Positions 42,719 through 55,582 of a stretch of 64,000 nt of DNA are shown here, one piece after another (position 1 is the first letter of the stretch; every line of letters begins with the position of its first letter). The notes under the pieces were generated by a model, which ran no database searches, was not told the DNA's origin, and worked only from the letters and a program-made list of their open reading frames with translations. This DNA is from Agriotes lineatus (taxonomy: Eukaryota; Arthropoda; Insecta; Coleoptera; Elateridae). A program made the position numbers and the translations under genes. Location: assembly GCA_940337035.1 (NCBI GenBank), contig CALNHX010007571.1, forward strand, positions 1-64,000. Direction: 5' to 3'.

Positions 42719-44057
42719 GTTTTACGTACTGAATTAGGAATAAATATATATAATTAAATGTGAACTGTATATATTGTATGTATTTGGTGTAGCATTTGCC
42801 ATAGTAGACGTGTGTAAAAGATTTTTTTTTGTAATGTCACAAACGAAGTATATCTATCTAACGCCCAAAACTTTAAATGCGGCATGTGCCGTGGGCTACG
42901 TCATTCTTCCATGCTCACGTAAAACTTTTACATTCACTGGAAAACTCTCACTTTTCTTAACTTGTAGAACAATTCTTTTCATAATTTTTTTTTACTGCGT
43001 TCCAACAAGGTCGTATTAATTAGGACGCCTTCCAGGAGCGAGCGTTTCCTTTCCAGAGACTTTCCATTTGAAAATATATTTTTGGAACTTTTCCTTACTG
43101 CCAATCTCTAGCGTGCTTTTAAAACTTTCTTTAGTGCAACAAAAGTTATTAAATTCGTCGTACATTTTAAATGCGGCATATGCCGCGGGTTTCAGCTAGT
43201 AATAAATAACCTACAAGTCCGAAGTGGGACATTTCGTGTCAAATTAGCTAAAACGGGTCAATTTTCGAGACAAATAAAAATCGGTAGATGCATTAAAAAG
43301 TATGTACTGTCCAGCCTAAATCGGGACAAATGGTCAGTTTATTTTTTCCGCCATTGGTCTTGCAGTAGCCAATTTTTTGCGTGATATATTCTTTGCCTGC
43401 CCGCTTTAGCTTCTGCCGTTTGTGCCTTATTTATTTTACTTTTCTCCACTACATGGAATATCCATAGAGTTTAGTCCCAGATTTCCATAGTGAAGGTTTT
43501 ACCAACTTCTGCCAGCACTAGTTTAATACGATAGAAATTTGAAATAGTAGCATTCAGTAGGTTACAAAGGTTATATTTATATTCCTGGCACGCACTTCGA
43601 TGAAACACCCATATCGAGGAGTCAGCTGATTATATCGTACGTACGCGTTTTTTTTCTACAAAAATTCCTACTTTCATTTTTTAAGATTTTATAGAAAAGC
43701 CACAGTTTACAAGCTAGACCACTCTACGTCGACGCCTATGGCCAAACAGAAAGTGCCAGACAACTGACCTGTATTATTAATAATAATAATACAGGTCAGT
43801 GGGCCAGACTGAAAAATCGCCGTATTAATACCACATCTTGTTATCCAAACTGACCTCGATGTAACTTGTTTACAGTGTCGCACAGGCTGACTTCAAAATG
43901 TCAATGACACTCCGCGCAATGCAAATACGCTCGTCGGTCGGTAATACGATCTCCGTAATGGGAAAGCTATTAGACAGGTAGGAAATGTGTTACCACAAAT
44001 AACTTTTATACTTATACACGCCGTATAACGAGTCGCATTGAAATGCCTTCCCTCAAA
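42719..44057. other. Non-coding stretch with short palindromes
   Basis: No gene is recognised. It holds two related tttaaatgcggcat blocks (42872 and 43166), the second forming the palindrome gcggcatatgccgc (43173-43186). It also holds a 36-bp perfect hairpin of ctgacctgtattatt and its complement (43764-43799). Confidence 0.5.
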
Positions 44058-44412
44058 CAGGGCCATATTTCTAAGCGGCAAATTTTTGAGACGGCAAATT
44101 TAGAATGTAAAAGTAAAAAATAATAAGTATTTTATTAGGTACCTACACGAAAATATTTTGCAACCATACGTTTCTAATTTGTTAGTTAACTCAAATAAGC
44201 TTATCAAGCATATCAACTTCGAAAGCCCCTGAAGTATAGAGTTACATTTGCCTACATACGCTAATTTCTAAGAAAACCAAATGAAATGTGAGTAGATGTG
44301 GTTGCTTTTGAGTTGTGATTGCAACTATTGCAAGTTGCAAGTAATCATTTTTGTACTTTAAATATAACTATTTCTCTATATATGTACATTCGTATTTCGT
44401 AAGTTAGTCCCG

Positions 44413-45903
44413 CAGTGTTGCCAGGTCTAGTGAAATTTCATTAGATCTAGTGATTTTTTGTCAATCTAGTGATTTAATGATAACTTTTGCCAAAAGAGAA
44501 TTAACTAGTGATTTTTTCCAGTCTATTTTATAAAAAACCAAATAAAGCAAATATTCCTTCGCCCCTTTCGCCGTTGTTGCAGATTACTACCTACTATTAT
44601 TATTCCAATCTTAGAAATTAGTTTTCGCTGTGACGGACAGATGGCAGCCTGAGATTTGAAATGCGAAAGTAAATTCCATGAATTACTTAACAGAAAATAG
44701 GTATTTCTCTGGTTCAAACTAAATGCCCGAGGATATAAGCAGAACTCCGAAAGGGAATTGTTCACATTTGCATTTTTACTTTCGGTAGAACGTAAAAAAA
44801 TGATCAAAGTTCGAAGTGTGCTGTGAGAGTACTGTGACCACTGCGACTCAAGTGGATTTTCCGGTAATTTAATGATATGAATTGAAGATTGCAGGCTGAA
44901 GTTCCAAAGATTCACTTGCTTTATCCAAGAATAGCACCTGCTTTTAAATTATTGTTGAGTTAGTTATTATATTAAACCAGAGTATTTAAAAAACACGGAT
45001 TTAAGCAAATTACAGTATAGAAATCCGGAACATTATGTTTTAATTGAGCACTTGTACTTAGGTCCAAATATCGCAATAGCACTAGCAAATAAGAAATAAT
45101 AGTTTAACAGATAGTGCAAAACATTTTTTCCGTTTGAAGGGTTTACATTTTTACACAGAAGCAGCGCATCAAATTTTCAAAAGATTTCCCTTTAATTCCC
45201 ATGAAGCTGTTATGCTTAAATCATAAAATTTTCTAAATCCTTCAATAGTTGCAAATGTTGATAGTCTCGGCCTCTTAAGTATAAATTTTCCTAATCTAAT
45301 AACGGATATCAATGCTTTAAATCGGGAAATTCGATCGCTAAAATATTCTGCCATTAATTTTGAAATGGATGATTTAGAATTTTGGAAAGAAATTTTTAAT
45401 TGTAAAAACGCCGACAGTAATTTGTTATATCCCCAACTTTTTCAGTTTGTGAGTATTTTTTTGTTCTTCCCCATCGTAGCGTCTGAGATGAAACGGTTTT
45501 CAGTTCAATTATTTTAAATAAAACTAATTAAACCAAAAAATAGATTAAGTACTAACACTTTGACTGGAATTCTTCATTCTAAAAATTAATTTTGCCAGAA
45601 AACTGTTATGATTTTGTTTTTACGGATGCAATAATAACAAATCATAATAACAAAATGTATGATTAAATTACATATTGTATAATTATTGTAGGTGTTATTC
45701 ATTTATACTTTTTATTATATTTTTAGACATTTTATCTTGTTCGTTATTTTGCTTATTTTTTATAATTGTTGTGAAAACTTTGATTTTGTTTCTTAATTTC
45801 CAGCTTTTTTCACGTTTAAATTAATCTAGTGAATTTTTTGTCAATCTAGTGATTTTTTCCACCGCAAGCTAGTGACTTTTAGAATTTTGACCTGGCAACA
45901 CTG
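44413..45903 (+). mobile_element. Second hAT element inserted 60 bp before the first transposase ATG
   Basis: The ends cagtgttgccaggtc and gacctggcaacactg are exact inverted repeats. agttagtc flanks both sides, with three extra bases (ccg) on the left. The subterminal regions carry several tctagtgattttt repeats. It encodes the end of a hAT transposase. It sits in the leader of the DUF4371-type hAT. Confidence 0.83.
45355..45589 (+). pseudogene. hAT transposase dimerisation domain (second hAT)
   Basis: The plus strand reads INFEMDDLEFWKEI, NADSNLLYPQLFQFVSIFLF, SEMKRFSVQLF, a stop, then IKLIKPKNRLSTNTLTGIL and a final stop. This is the C-terminal hATC region, which dimerises the transposase. 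It is preceded by a degraded region without a clear frame, so the catalytic core is lost or unreadable. Confidence 0.75.
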
Positions 45904-45964
45904 AGTTAGTCTTGTGCGTTCTTTGATGGTGACTGCTAAGTTTTTGTTTTTTAATTTCTTAAAA

Positions 45965-48590
45965 ATGAGTGGTAGGAAAAGGCTTAGTGGTGCAAAATAC
46001 AAAAAACTTGCACAATTGAAAGCCAAAGAAAGGGAGATTGTGGTGAAAAAAAACTGTGAAAATAGACACAGTATTTAACATGTATAGTAGTTTAGAACAT
46101 AGTGTTAATACAGAGCCAGCTTCGGAAATCGAGAACTCAATACAGAATCAAGATGGTGAGTACATTTATGGCAAAAATTAAATATGTATTTTTGATTTAA
46201 AAAAATAAGTGTTGATCAAGTTCAAATTGGAAATTAGAATTTGAATTAAATACACCATCCAATGCCAGATGTACGATTTTCTAGTTGTGGTTGTGTTTGT
46301 GTTTATGTAGTGGAATTAATGATTTAAACGCTTGAATCACACTTAATATTTGAACCAATTCTTACTTATTGAAAAATCAGAAATTTAATTTCTAATTTGT
46401 AACTTTTTGAGAAACAGTACTGGAGTACGGATTTTAGCTAAAAGTGGAATGTTGTTCACAAATCGGTACTCTAATACGGAATCAATCAATAAATTGTTCT
46501 TGATCTTGATTCTGTATCTATTAAATATACAGAAAAAGAGTCCTCCGCTACAGTAGAAGAACAAGGCGCAAGGGCGTCTACTAGTGGTGAACAAGAACCA
46601 TTAGATACGCCTGTTGCTGATGACTCTTATGAGAAAGGCGATGAAGCGTCTACGTCTGGTAGTCATGAACAAAAATCGTTCACTTTCAATAAAGATCCTG
46701 CTTACTGGATTTTGAACGACACCATGAAGGATTACATTGCGACTTGCGGTTTTGATCAAAATGTATCATGTGACTTTACTAGAAGTAAACGTAATTATGC
46801 TGATTATAATCAATTCTTCACAAAAACATTGTTTGAACGAAAATTACTGAATGGCGAGAAAACCTCAAGAATGGCAAATTTATTCCGAAAGTAAAGGTTC
46901 AGTTTTTTGTGTTCCCTGTTTACTTTTTTGTAATAGTAATCAGACTTGCAGGCCAAGCTCCTCCATGGGGTGTTAGTGCCTCACCAATCAGACTCAGTTT
47001 GAAAGTAAAGATGGATTTAGTGACTGGAAAAATGCTGGAAGTCGTGTTACACATCATGAAAATTCTTCCGTTCATAAATCCTGTGTACTTGCGATGAAAT
47101 CAAGAGCTATTGCTCGTGGTCGTATAGACTTTGCCCTTACACCCAAATAGAGGAAGAAACAATATACTGGAGAAACGTTTTAACAAGAGTAGCTGCTGCT
47201 GTAAAGGCTTTATCGTCAAGGGGTTTTGCTTTTAGAGGAGATAATGAAATATTTCGTTCGCCTGGCAATGGAAATTATTTAATGGTTTTAGAATAAATTG
47301 CGGAATTCGACCCATTTTTGGCTAAACATATTGCGCGTTTTGGAACACAGGTAGTAGAAATACTAGCTATTTAAGTTCGACCATTTGCAACGAATTCATT
47401 AGTTTAATGGCAGAAAAAGTTAAAGCTACAATTTGTGAAGAAATTAAAGAAGCAAAATATTTTTCTCTAATAGTGGACTCTACTCCAGACATTTCTCACG
47501 TGGATTAACTTACTTTAGTGATTCGATATGTAATGAAAAACGGTATGCCTGCCGAAAGTTTTCTTACATTTATACCATCAGCAGGGCACAAAGCTGAAGA
47601 AATGTTGAATGCTCTTACTCATGAATTACAGAATTTAAAAATTGATTTAAAACACTGCCGAGGACAGTCCTATGACAATGCTTTAAATATGTCGGGATTG
47701 TATAATGGTTTGCAGGAAAAAATTCAAGAACGGGCACCATTGGCTTTATATATTCCTTGTTCGGCCTATTCTTTAAATTTAGTTGGAACCACGGCAGCTG
47801 AATGTTGCGAAGAAGCTTGTTGGTTTTTCAATTTACTTGAAGAACTTTATGTTTTTTTTTCTAAGTCTACGACTCGATGGCAAATTTTAATGTCTAAAAT
47901 CGACAAAGGAATGACATTAAAAAAATTTTCTTATACACGTTGGTCGGCTAGAGGATGCTTGCCGAAGTTTGAAAGACTCTTGGAAACCTGTTATTGCTAC
48001 ATTGGCTTACATCGAGGATGATACGTATCAAAAACCCATCCCAAGATGTGAAGCTAAAGGAATCCGTTTAAAATTGGAAAGACTAGAAACGGCTTTCATG
48101 GTTTGTTTTTGGAGTTGTTTTCTAAATCGTTTGAATTTAGTCAATCAAAAAATACAAGCCGTAACTACTGATGTAGTCATAATTTCAAATCTTTATGGAT
48201 CTCTTGAAGAGTTCACAAAAACTGAGCGTAACAATTTTAATCATTTCGAATCACTTGCAATGCAAATAAGTGAAATAAAAAATTATGAAAAGGACTACAA
48301 GAGACAACCGAAGAGGAAACGTTGGCATGACGAAACTCAACAAGAGGAATCAGAATCAAGTGGCAGAGATTCTTTTAGAATAGATACGTTTATAAAAATT
48401 ATCGACCGACTACAAAATGAGTTAGCTAAGAGGCATAATGCTTATGTAGGATTCCAAAAAAAGTTCTCTTTTTTTATAGAAATGGATGACATGACCACCG
48501 ATATTTTAATAAGCAAAGCAAAATCTTTAGTGACCATTTATAAGTGTGACATTGAAGATGATTTTGTAGACGAATGTCTACACTTTCGAG
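45965..48590 (+). pseudogene. TTF-zinc-finger/DUF4371 hAT transposase
   Basis: It starts MSGRKRLSGAKYKKL, the usual beginning of these proteins. After broken parts the TTF-type zinc finger is seen (RMANLFRK, then VFCVPC in another frame and GFSDWKNAGSRVTHHENS). DUF4371 follows with AKYFSLIVDSTPDISHV, IRYVMKNGMPAESFLTFIP, CRGQSYDNALNMSG and CSAYSLNLVG, and the later part with TRWSAR, RLETAFMVCFWS and GRDSFRIDTFIKIIDRL. At least four stops or shifts occur (near 46075, 47160, 47506 and 47975). The hATC dimerisation region is deleted: after DECLHFR the sequence passes into the 3' end of the element. Confidence 0.87.
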
Positions 48591-48687
48591 CGGATCCCGG
48601 GACTGGAAATCCTAGCTGCCCCTAAGGCGCGGCAAACATTATTGAGCCTACAGGCGGGAAATTGGTAAATCCGTCCCTGCCCTCAAA

Positions 48688-49438
48688 GTGCACATTTACG
48701 CCGTTATTGGGAAAACCAACGGCCGGAGTTGACAGCTATAAATAGATAGAGTTACCACCCGTCTGGTTTTCGCCTGGATAGTCTGGTATTTGGGATCAAT
48801 GGACGCGTTCAGCCGGGACAGCGCTGCGTTGGCGATTACGCAGAGCGCCTTGATGAATGAGCAGCGGTTGCCATTTTTTCCAGCAAATTTATTTTGGCTC
48901 CCTTTCCGCTAGATTACTCAGCGAGAGTGGTGGGGGATAACCGCAAAGCGCAAATTTAAATTTAAAAAATCGTAACCTGAAATGACCGTGCTGCATTTCT
49001 GCATTAACGGCGAACTTGTAGAGACACATTTTAGGAAACCGAAAAAATTAAGAAATTAAAATGACCATTTTTTTCAAAATCAGTAGTTCCTTGAAATTAT
49101 TGAAACAAATAGCCACTGAAATGTGATAGAAAAGTAGTAATTAAAAAAATTCAGTCTAATTTTGACAAGAGTTAAATGCTCAAACTCAAAATTCTTCATG
49201 AGGTCTGAGGTCCATCCTAATTCTAATTATTTTTTTCCACATTTAAATGGAAATTTTGCCGGCCTTGTCGTCTGGCAAAAATGCGTCACTACGCAATCAC
49301 AACATAACCGACGTTTCTGTTTGTAAACATAGCGCTCGCTAGCCAAGGTCGTTCAGCCGTTCGCAGCTGCTGCAATTCAGCAAAAAGCGACCGCTGAGAG
49401 AGCGCTATTCCGGCTGAACGAAATTTGAGCAAAATATA
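48688..49438. other. Non-coding, between two hAT elements
   Basis: No frame recognised. A few GC-rich patches (48690-48790, 49268-49420) stand out but match nothing seen elsewhere in the window. Confidence 0.4.
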
Positions 49439-49499
49439 CTTGAGATCAGGGCCGTAGCTACCACCGGGGCAGCCGGGAAATTGTCTTAAAAAAGTATTG

Positions 49500-51125
49500 A
49501 ACCAAATTGCCAAACTTTAGAAAATGAGCAGCGTCAAGGAATTTGCACATCTGTTAATAATTGATCACAGCTTACTTTCTCCAACTTTATCTTGATATGT
49601 GTACAGCATGTATTATGTACTTGACAGTTCCTGTGACCGTAGCTAAGGCTGAACGGTAGGGTTACAAACACTGAGTCGATACTGACCCGAAGAAAATAAT
49701 TTTTGGCGGAGAAAAAAGTGGGATAAAATTAATGAAAAAGTTCAAGGTGAAATAGTTTTTTACATTATAAATATATAATTCCTAAAATTGTTTTATATTT
49801 GTTAAATAGCATATGAAATGCGGAGTTTTTACCCCCCGTGGATACATTAAATTTTAACAAGACGTCTCGTACGCCTTAATATTTAAATAATTGCTCTTTT
49901 TATCCCATACGCCCAATTAACATGAAACTCTCTTAATATCTCAGTTAGTCGCTTATGCAAGATCACAATCTGCCAAAACAGAAATCTGGTTCCCCCTTAT
50001 AGTGTTGATCGGACTGAAACTTTACTTAAACAATACACAAAAAATCCGAATTCTTTACATCATTTATTGACTTCAAAACACATATAAAAACAAAAAACAC
50101 CCATTAAAATAAAAAATAAATTTAAAAAAATAGAATTAAGTTCTCAAACAACCTATGTGCGATATAGATTGAGACTACTCGCAGGCGTGTTGCAAACATA
50201 TATGAACAACGTAAAACATCACGAAAAATAGTGTTGAAATAATTATCTTTTAAAAGAACGCATATGTCAAAATGTCTAACAAACCTGGAATGTCTAAATT
50301 GCCTGAAAACTGGTACTTATTTGAGTCGCTAAAAACACATTCCTGCGCGTTTGAAAAAGCTTGCAGTTAAACGCAACCTTATCACGCTCTGCAAACATTT
50401 TACCTGGAACTGGCTGCTGCATACCCTTGGAAACGACACGCCTTGATTGCATCACCCGCTCCTGGCGGACATTATGATAGGAACCACTGATAGCGCGCAT
50501 GCCTCGTAAGGACAGTTGGCGCCTCTCAAAATTGACACGTCAAATAAGCCTTTAAATGTAGTACAATGAGGGTACTTACATGTACACTCGGAAAATGCCT
50601 TTGCGGTGTTTGCAAACGTTGACGCGCTGCACTTTAACACTGTTTGTAGCAAAAATTGGCTGCCATGCTCTTTTAGGACGGCTTCAAATTAACTTATATC
50701 ACCCTGAAAGAATTCACGTACTATACTTTCCTCTCAGAAGAGGGTGCGTGCGACTGCTGGCTTTTTGTTGAATTTGCATGAGTTGAAAATCCCAGAATCT
50801 CACGTACAGCGTGTGTTTATTGCTGCACTCGAGAAAGCCAAAATTCACAATACACGTCCAGCGCAGGACCGGCTTTGCGAGCATTTGCTTGCATGAAATA
50901 CAATATTAAATCTAATAATAGAACATAGGAACTCGGCTTCTACATTTAAGCATGAAAATAAACATTATCGTTAAGGAATCCAGTTAGCCCGTTACACGGC
51001 ATAATTCTTTGTAAATCATAGGAACAAAACCATTTTTACATTCCATAAAAGAAACGTTCAAAATCCATATTAGAAGTTAAGTAAACTACTACGAAACTGC
51101 ATTATTCTGAAAAAAATTTAAAATA
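49500..51125. other. Interior of the third hAT, unassigned
   Basis: Only short unconvincing frames are present on both strands. Base composition shifts at about 50300-50900 to a more balanced GC content, suggesting another old insertion, but no ends were identified. Confidence 0.35.
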
Positions 51126-51151
51126 TTTTCTAAAATTATGTTTTTTCCTCT

Positions 51152-51433
51152 TTGGCCACGTTCTTGCCAATGACTTCTGCTCTGGGGCTTTTAAGCAGGA
51201 GTAAAACTTTTCGCAATCCATGTATGAATAAACTTTTAGTTACCCCGAAGAATTTTATTGAAAACTCGAACCCCGAATCTTCTGGTCAAAATGACAGTAT
51301 TGGCAACCCTGCCGAACGGTCATTTTCAAAACTGAAATTGATCAAGAATTACATACGAAGCACTATGGGACAGAAAAGGCTCAGCAATCAATTGAAAATA
51401 ATAGAGCTCAAAAAATTAATTTTTGTAAAGTAA
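51152..51433 (+). pseudogene. hAT transposase C-terminus (third hAT)
   Basis: The frame contains ERSFSKLKLIKNYIRSTMGQ and RLSNQLKIIEL, the hATC dimerisation region of DUF4371-type hAT transposases. The residues before it do not align clearly. The region belongs to the element at 49447-52931 because it lies between its matched ends, and should not be joined to the transposase relic at 45965-48590. Confidence 0.78.
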
Positions 51434-51661
51434 CCAATGACTTTGCTTGTAAAAAAGGTAGAAAACAAAATTTAATGTGATCTTGATTTCAGCTAAAACT
51501 CAACCTGTGTAGACTTAGGATATTTTAACTTTGTAAGTTTTATATGCATGCTTGCATGTCGTATAACGGGTGGTACTCCGCCTAGTGCAGATGTTTTTAC
51601 ATCGCGATAGGGGCCTTCTGTGTGATCTATCCATGGGCTACCATGGACTACCATGGTGCAT

Positions 51662-52310
51662 AGAATACAAGGTGTAACGTTCCGCAGATTGGATGTATTG
51701 TGGGCGGAGCCTCAAATTCAAAGAGCACGAATGGTAGTACTGAAGTGTATTGTTGAAGACGCTGTCTATGTCAAATTTGAGGTTAGGTTTTGCTTCAGTT
51801 TGTGTCAGACTGACTTACAACCTAACCTGCTAACCTCGAATTTGACATCGACTGACAGTGCCAGCAACAATATACGATCGCGGCCATGGTTACACCATAT
51901 ATATAATACACATATATTGCTGGTAGGGCCTGGAAACTTCAGAAAACATTACGGCGCCGACATAGTCTCACTTAGAGTATAACGCGTCTCGTGCGCATGC
52001 GTGAGAATTCGAACTCCGCCTTTAGAAGCGAATTTTAAACTTGACCACTTCCCCATTGGCCGGACGACGCCGCCGCGCTTGCACACAGCTCACCATTATA
52101 CATTGAAGAGTTGGTTGTCTGTCTCACTTCCTTGGCAAGTTTCCCACACATAGCCGCTAGCAATATAGTAAGTATTAGATATATGGGTTACACCATAATC
52201 GCGGCCATGATGGATTTCCTGAGTAGGCAGGCGCATTGGGGATTGGTTCACATCTCCCCTCTACTTTCTGAACGACTCCGCATCTCCGGGAACGTTTCAC
52301 CTTGTATTCT
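51662..52310. repeat. Inverted-repeat unit inside the third hAT
   Basis: gaatacaaggtgtaacgttcc at 51662 and ggaacgtttcaccttgtatt at 52289 are inverted. Between them are a hairpin built on aggttaggtttt/aacctaacct with flanking tttgaca arms (about 51770-51850) and two blocks with gcggccatg and gttacaccata. It is probably a small DNA element with 21-bp TIRs. No target duplication was resolved. Confidence 0.55.
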
Positions 52311-52316
52311 TTACAC

Positions 52317-52621
52317 CAGTGATGAGCAACCCGCGGCCCGCCACACTTTCTCGTGCAGCCCTTAAAAGATTTTACATTTTGACTTTTAAAAATTCCTACA
52401 GTGTTCTGCAGCCTCATTGTACTTTATTTCTCATTAAATAATCTTTTTCCACACATAGCTTTCGCAGTTTTTTAAAAGTATTTCTATTAATGAGTTTAAT
52501 GAGTGTTTTATTTCTGTTTCATCAGTCAGTGCTTGTATTATCACAGGTTTATTACACGCGGCCCGCACAACATTTTTAAATTTGTAGCTGGCCCGCTGTA
52601 AAAAAAGGTTGCTCATCCCTG
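52317..52621. mobile_element. 305-bp hAT MITE
   Basis: The ends cagtgatgagcaacc and ggttgctcatccctg are inverted, with gcggcccgc/ggcccgc just inside. The exact duplication ctttacac flanks it (52309-52316 and 52622-52629). Non-coding, nested in the third hAT. Confidence 0.88.
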
Positions 52622-52939
52622 CTTTACACCATGACGACTACCACTAAATTAATAATAATAACCGGGACCGCTGCAGTATAAGGCTAAAGCCTTAGCCAAT
52701 TGGTTAGCAAGCTTCTACAGTTTTATATTTAACCCATTGTGACAAGTAAATCTGTGTTTTGGCTGTTTTAAATGCCTATTCTTCTATCTTAACAGAAAAA
52801 AAACACCAAATAGCAGCCCTATTAAAAAAGGCTTACTAAATGAAAGTGGTGTAGAGGTAAAGGGGAAGATAACGTGGGGCCCTATAATTATTTGTTGCCC
52901 AGGGGCCCCCAAGCCTGTAGCTACGGCCCTGCTTGAGAT

Positions 52940-54200
52940 TTTTTCTGTCAAATTAACAATTCACATTTTTGACCTGAAGGAAGATGACACTGAATACTGT
53001 AGTATTTATTTTTATTTGAAAACATTTTTCATATGTGTAGCCGGTTTTGAGTAATTTGCTAAAAACCGTTGTTCGCGACCTTTGGCCCCATTATTAAAGT
53101 TGTTTACTTAAATCCAATCACTGTTGTCTTTAAACACACGTCCATCATATTCTAAAATCTAAAGCTATATTAGAACTACTATTAAATTTAATATATAGGT
53201 TTAAATGCTTTCAGTGGGCAAGTTACTGTTTTCCGTTTTCTGAACTGTGACCTGTTGACGGCTAGAGTTCCTATATGTACCTACTAAGAGTTGAGCCATT
53301 GGATATTGGATCCACAAATCAAGGACCATGTGATGTAGCAAAGATATATTTCATTTATTTTAGTTGAAAGAAGTATGCATAAAGTTTAAAATCGGCCAAA
53401 ATCAGGTGCTCCATGGTTTGTGGATCCAAAACAAGACACCCCACATGTCCCAACTCTTTTATATACAGGGACTCTATTGACGGCTGCAACGCCGTACCAT
53501 CTGCCAGACGATTGTCGAATTAAATTATAGTCGCAACAACAACCAAACAGTAATCTGGATAAAATTTGTAATAATTTCACCCGACTCTTATTACAACCTG
53601 CAAATCAAAATAGACAAAGTATCGGTTTAATTTATGTGTGTTTACGAAACTGCTATGGTGTAGCTACGAGTTGATACCTTTAAATATCGATAAAAATTGC
53701 TTGTTTCTAAAAAATTTATTGTAAGTTTGTCGTTATTTTGCGCCTGATTAGATCGGATTTGAAGCATATTTATGATTTTTTTACTCTATTTCAGTCGTTT
53801 CTTAAAAACAATTTCACAATAAAGCACCAATCGTGAAGATTAATTTGACGAATTTTATTTTTGACATAAAACAACTACAATTATTTGTAATTCGTATAGC
53901 TTTAGCCTTGCAAAATTCATCATTTATAGGCAAGTAAACATACTTCTTGATAAATACATGGGGGGGTTGTGGACTTCACGTACAAGTTTTAAAAAGTAAA
54001 TGCCGAATTTACACGAACTTAACGTATGTAAAAAAAGTTTTGAGAATATTTTTGAAGCTAGAGAAATATAATTAAATGATGCATTATCAAATTGCTTTTG
54101 GAAACAAAAAATCTATGGATATCAGAATTTATGATAAGAATACAAATTATGCAATTACATTAATCAAAATGTCTTACAAACTTGAAATCTTAATGGCTAT
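52940..54200. other. Non-coding, little recognisable
   Basis: A partial inverted pair ggatccacaaa (53309) and tttgtggatcc (53415) with catgg-type extensions is the only structure noticed. No gene. Confidence 0.4.
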
Positions 54201-54204
54201 TTAT

Positions 54205-54345
54205 TAATTGGTTGGACGAATGCCTAAGCGCGATATTGTCAACATCTTCAGAGACCAAAATGTGTTAGTTTCAATAATTTATCGAACTATAAGAGAATGC
54301 GAACAAGGAATACCTTGTGTAATTTACCTAAAAGCAAAAAATATA
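54205..54345 (+). pseudogene. Mariner-like helix-turn-helix fragment
   Basis: The frame reads RMPKRDIVNIFRDQNV, then IIYRTIRECEQGIPCV and DRGRRT. This has the length and spacing of the N-terminal helix-turn-helix that Tc1/mariner-type transposases use to bind their ends. The frame continues to 54672, but that part resembles nothing recognised. No catalytic domain follows. Confidence 0.5.
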
Positions 54346-54699
54346 GATAGGGGAAGAAGGACAGCATATGGGTTATTAGCGTATTATTTAAAAGCTCCTC
54401 AGTTCTTGCCTGGCCCTCAAGCAGCCGCCGCCAGTACTAATGAACTTGTTCAGGGGTACGGTCGGAGACGCATTTACAGATTCCTGTCGCATTTTTCCCA
54501 AGAACGCGTCTCAGCGTTGCCAGATACAAGGAAGTTACAGAGTTATGATTTTAACAGCTATTTGTGTAAGAGCGAAATTGGCAATTTGATTTTGCGCTCA
54601 AAATATACACAAGATTTTATACAGAGTGGGGTCATTTTCGAGGTGCCACCATTGGCATCTCGGAAACGGTAAGAGATACAACTTCGGTCAAATGGGGAA

Positions 54700-55560
54700 A
54701 AAGGTGCACATTTATCTGGCCAATTTATTGACGCTTTTGTTTTTCCGAAAAAAACGCATAGCCTACTTGTTATAATCGAAAAACTGAAACTGGTCGATGT
54801 TTTCAACCATGCATAACTTTTTTATTATTTCATATAATTTCAATTTTCAAAAAAGAGCTTGTAGGGAATTGTAGGCTCTACAGAATAGGCCTACTTTAAT
54901 ATTTTTCTGATTTGTAATTTTCGAAGTACAGCCCAAACTTACATTTTTTAAAATGGAATGGATATCAAAATTTGCATCATTGGAAAGCTTGTTTTTTCCG
55001 TTTTCATTCATGTATGGTTTCACATACTTATTTTCACAAACTTTTAAAATATTTTATAAAACACTTTTTAATCTAGTGTGCCTTGACTGTGTTAGTTGTA
55101 AAAACAAATGAATAGTGTGCTCTGGTTGCTATGTAACAAAACAAAAGACAATTTGCAGTGAAAACTTTCTAAACATACTGCAATAAGAAATAATAAGTTA
55201 CTAACTACTCAAAGTTTAATCATATGCTCACAATTATAGTTATTATTAGTGACTTTTATTTGATACTTTTTCCACAAATATTAAAGTTTGGCAAATGTTT
55301 TACGTTTTATGAAAATAGGTTTTTCGGTCAGTTCTATCGTAAATAAGTCAATAGTCAATAGGTCGTTACCTACTTTCGATTAATTCTTCATTAGCATCGT
55401 TCCTTACTGATGTGCTTTCCTGATAAGACGTGTCCCATTCCTTAGGCTAATTAACAGGACAGCTTATAAGAATTTCTTCTGGAAATTCACATTCAGTTGT
55501 GCTGAAGTTTGTCTTCAGTGTTGTCGTATTCTTTTGACGTTTCCTTTTCCGAAATTGATC
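54700..55560. other. Non-coding, presumed upstream region of THAP gene 3
   Basis: No gene or repeat is recognised. It is AT-rich and ends just before the ATG of the THAP exon. Confidence 0.4.
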
Positions 55561-55582
55561 ACTCGAACGCTTAATCTTAATT

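Larger units (their letters stand above)
44058..48679 (+). mobile_element. hAT element with TTF/DUF4371-type transposase
   Basis: cagggccatattt at the left and a gtccctg end at the right form short imperfect TIRs. The exact 8-bp duplication ccctcaaa lies at 44050-44057 and 48680-48687. Inside is a transposase relic on the plus strand, preceded in its 5' leader by a second hAT. The 3' end retains the GC-rich sequence typical of these elements. Confidence 0.85.
49447..52931 (+). mobile_element. Third hAT element (DUF4371 group), 3.5 kb
   Basis: The left end cagggccgtagctacc and the right end tagctacggccctg are inverted repeats. The 8-bp duplication cttgagat is exact (49439-49446 and 52932-52939). 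It keeps a transposase C-terminus and carries nested elements, including a 305-bp hAT MITE. The left 1.6 kb contains no recognisable frame. Confidence 0.88.

Noticed and set aside
44523..44915. Minus-strand frame of 130 codons inside the second hAT
   Set aside because: The hAT transposase remnant lies on the plus strand. The frame has no recognisable motif and is probably a shadow.
50294..50771. Several short overlapping frames on both strands
   Set aside because: Short, mutually overlapping and without motifs; no evidence of a gene.
45965..51433. One hAT transposase gene interrupted between 48590 and 51150
   Set aside because: Exact 8-bp duplications define two separate elements (44058-48679 and 49447-52931), so the C-terminal piece belongs to the second.
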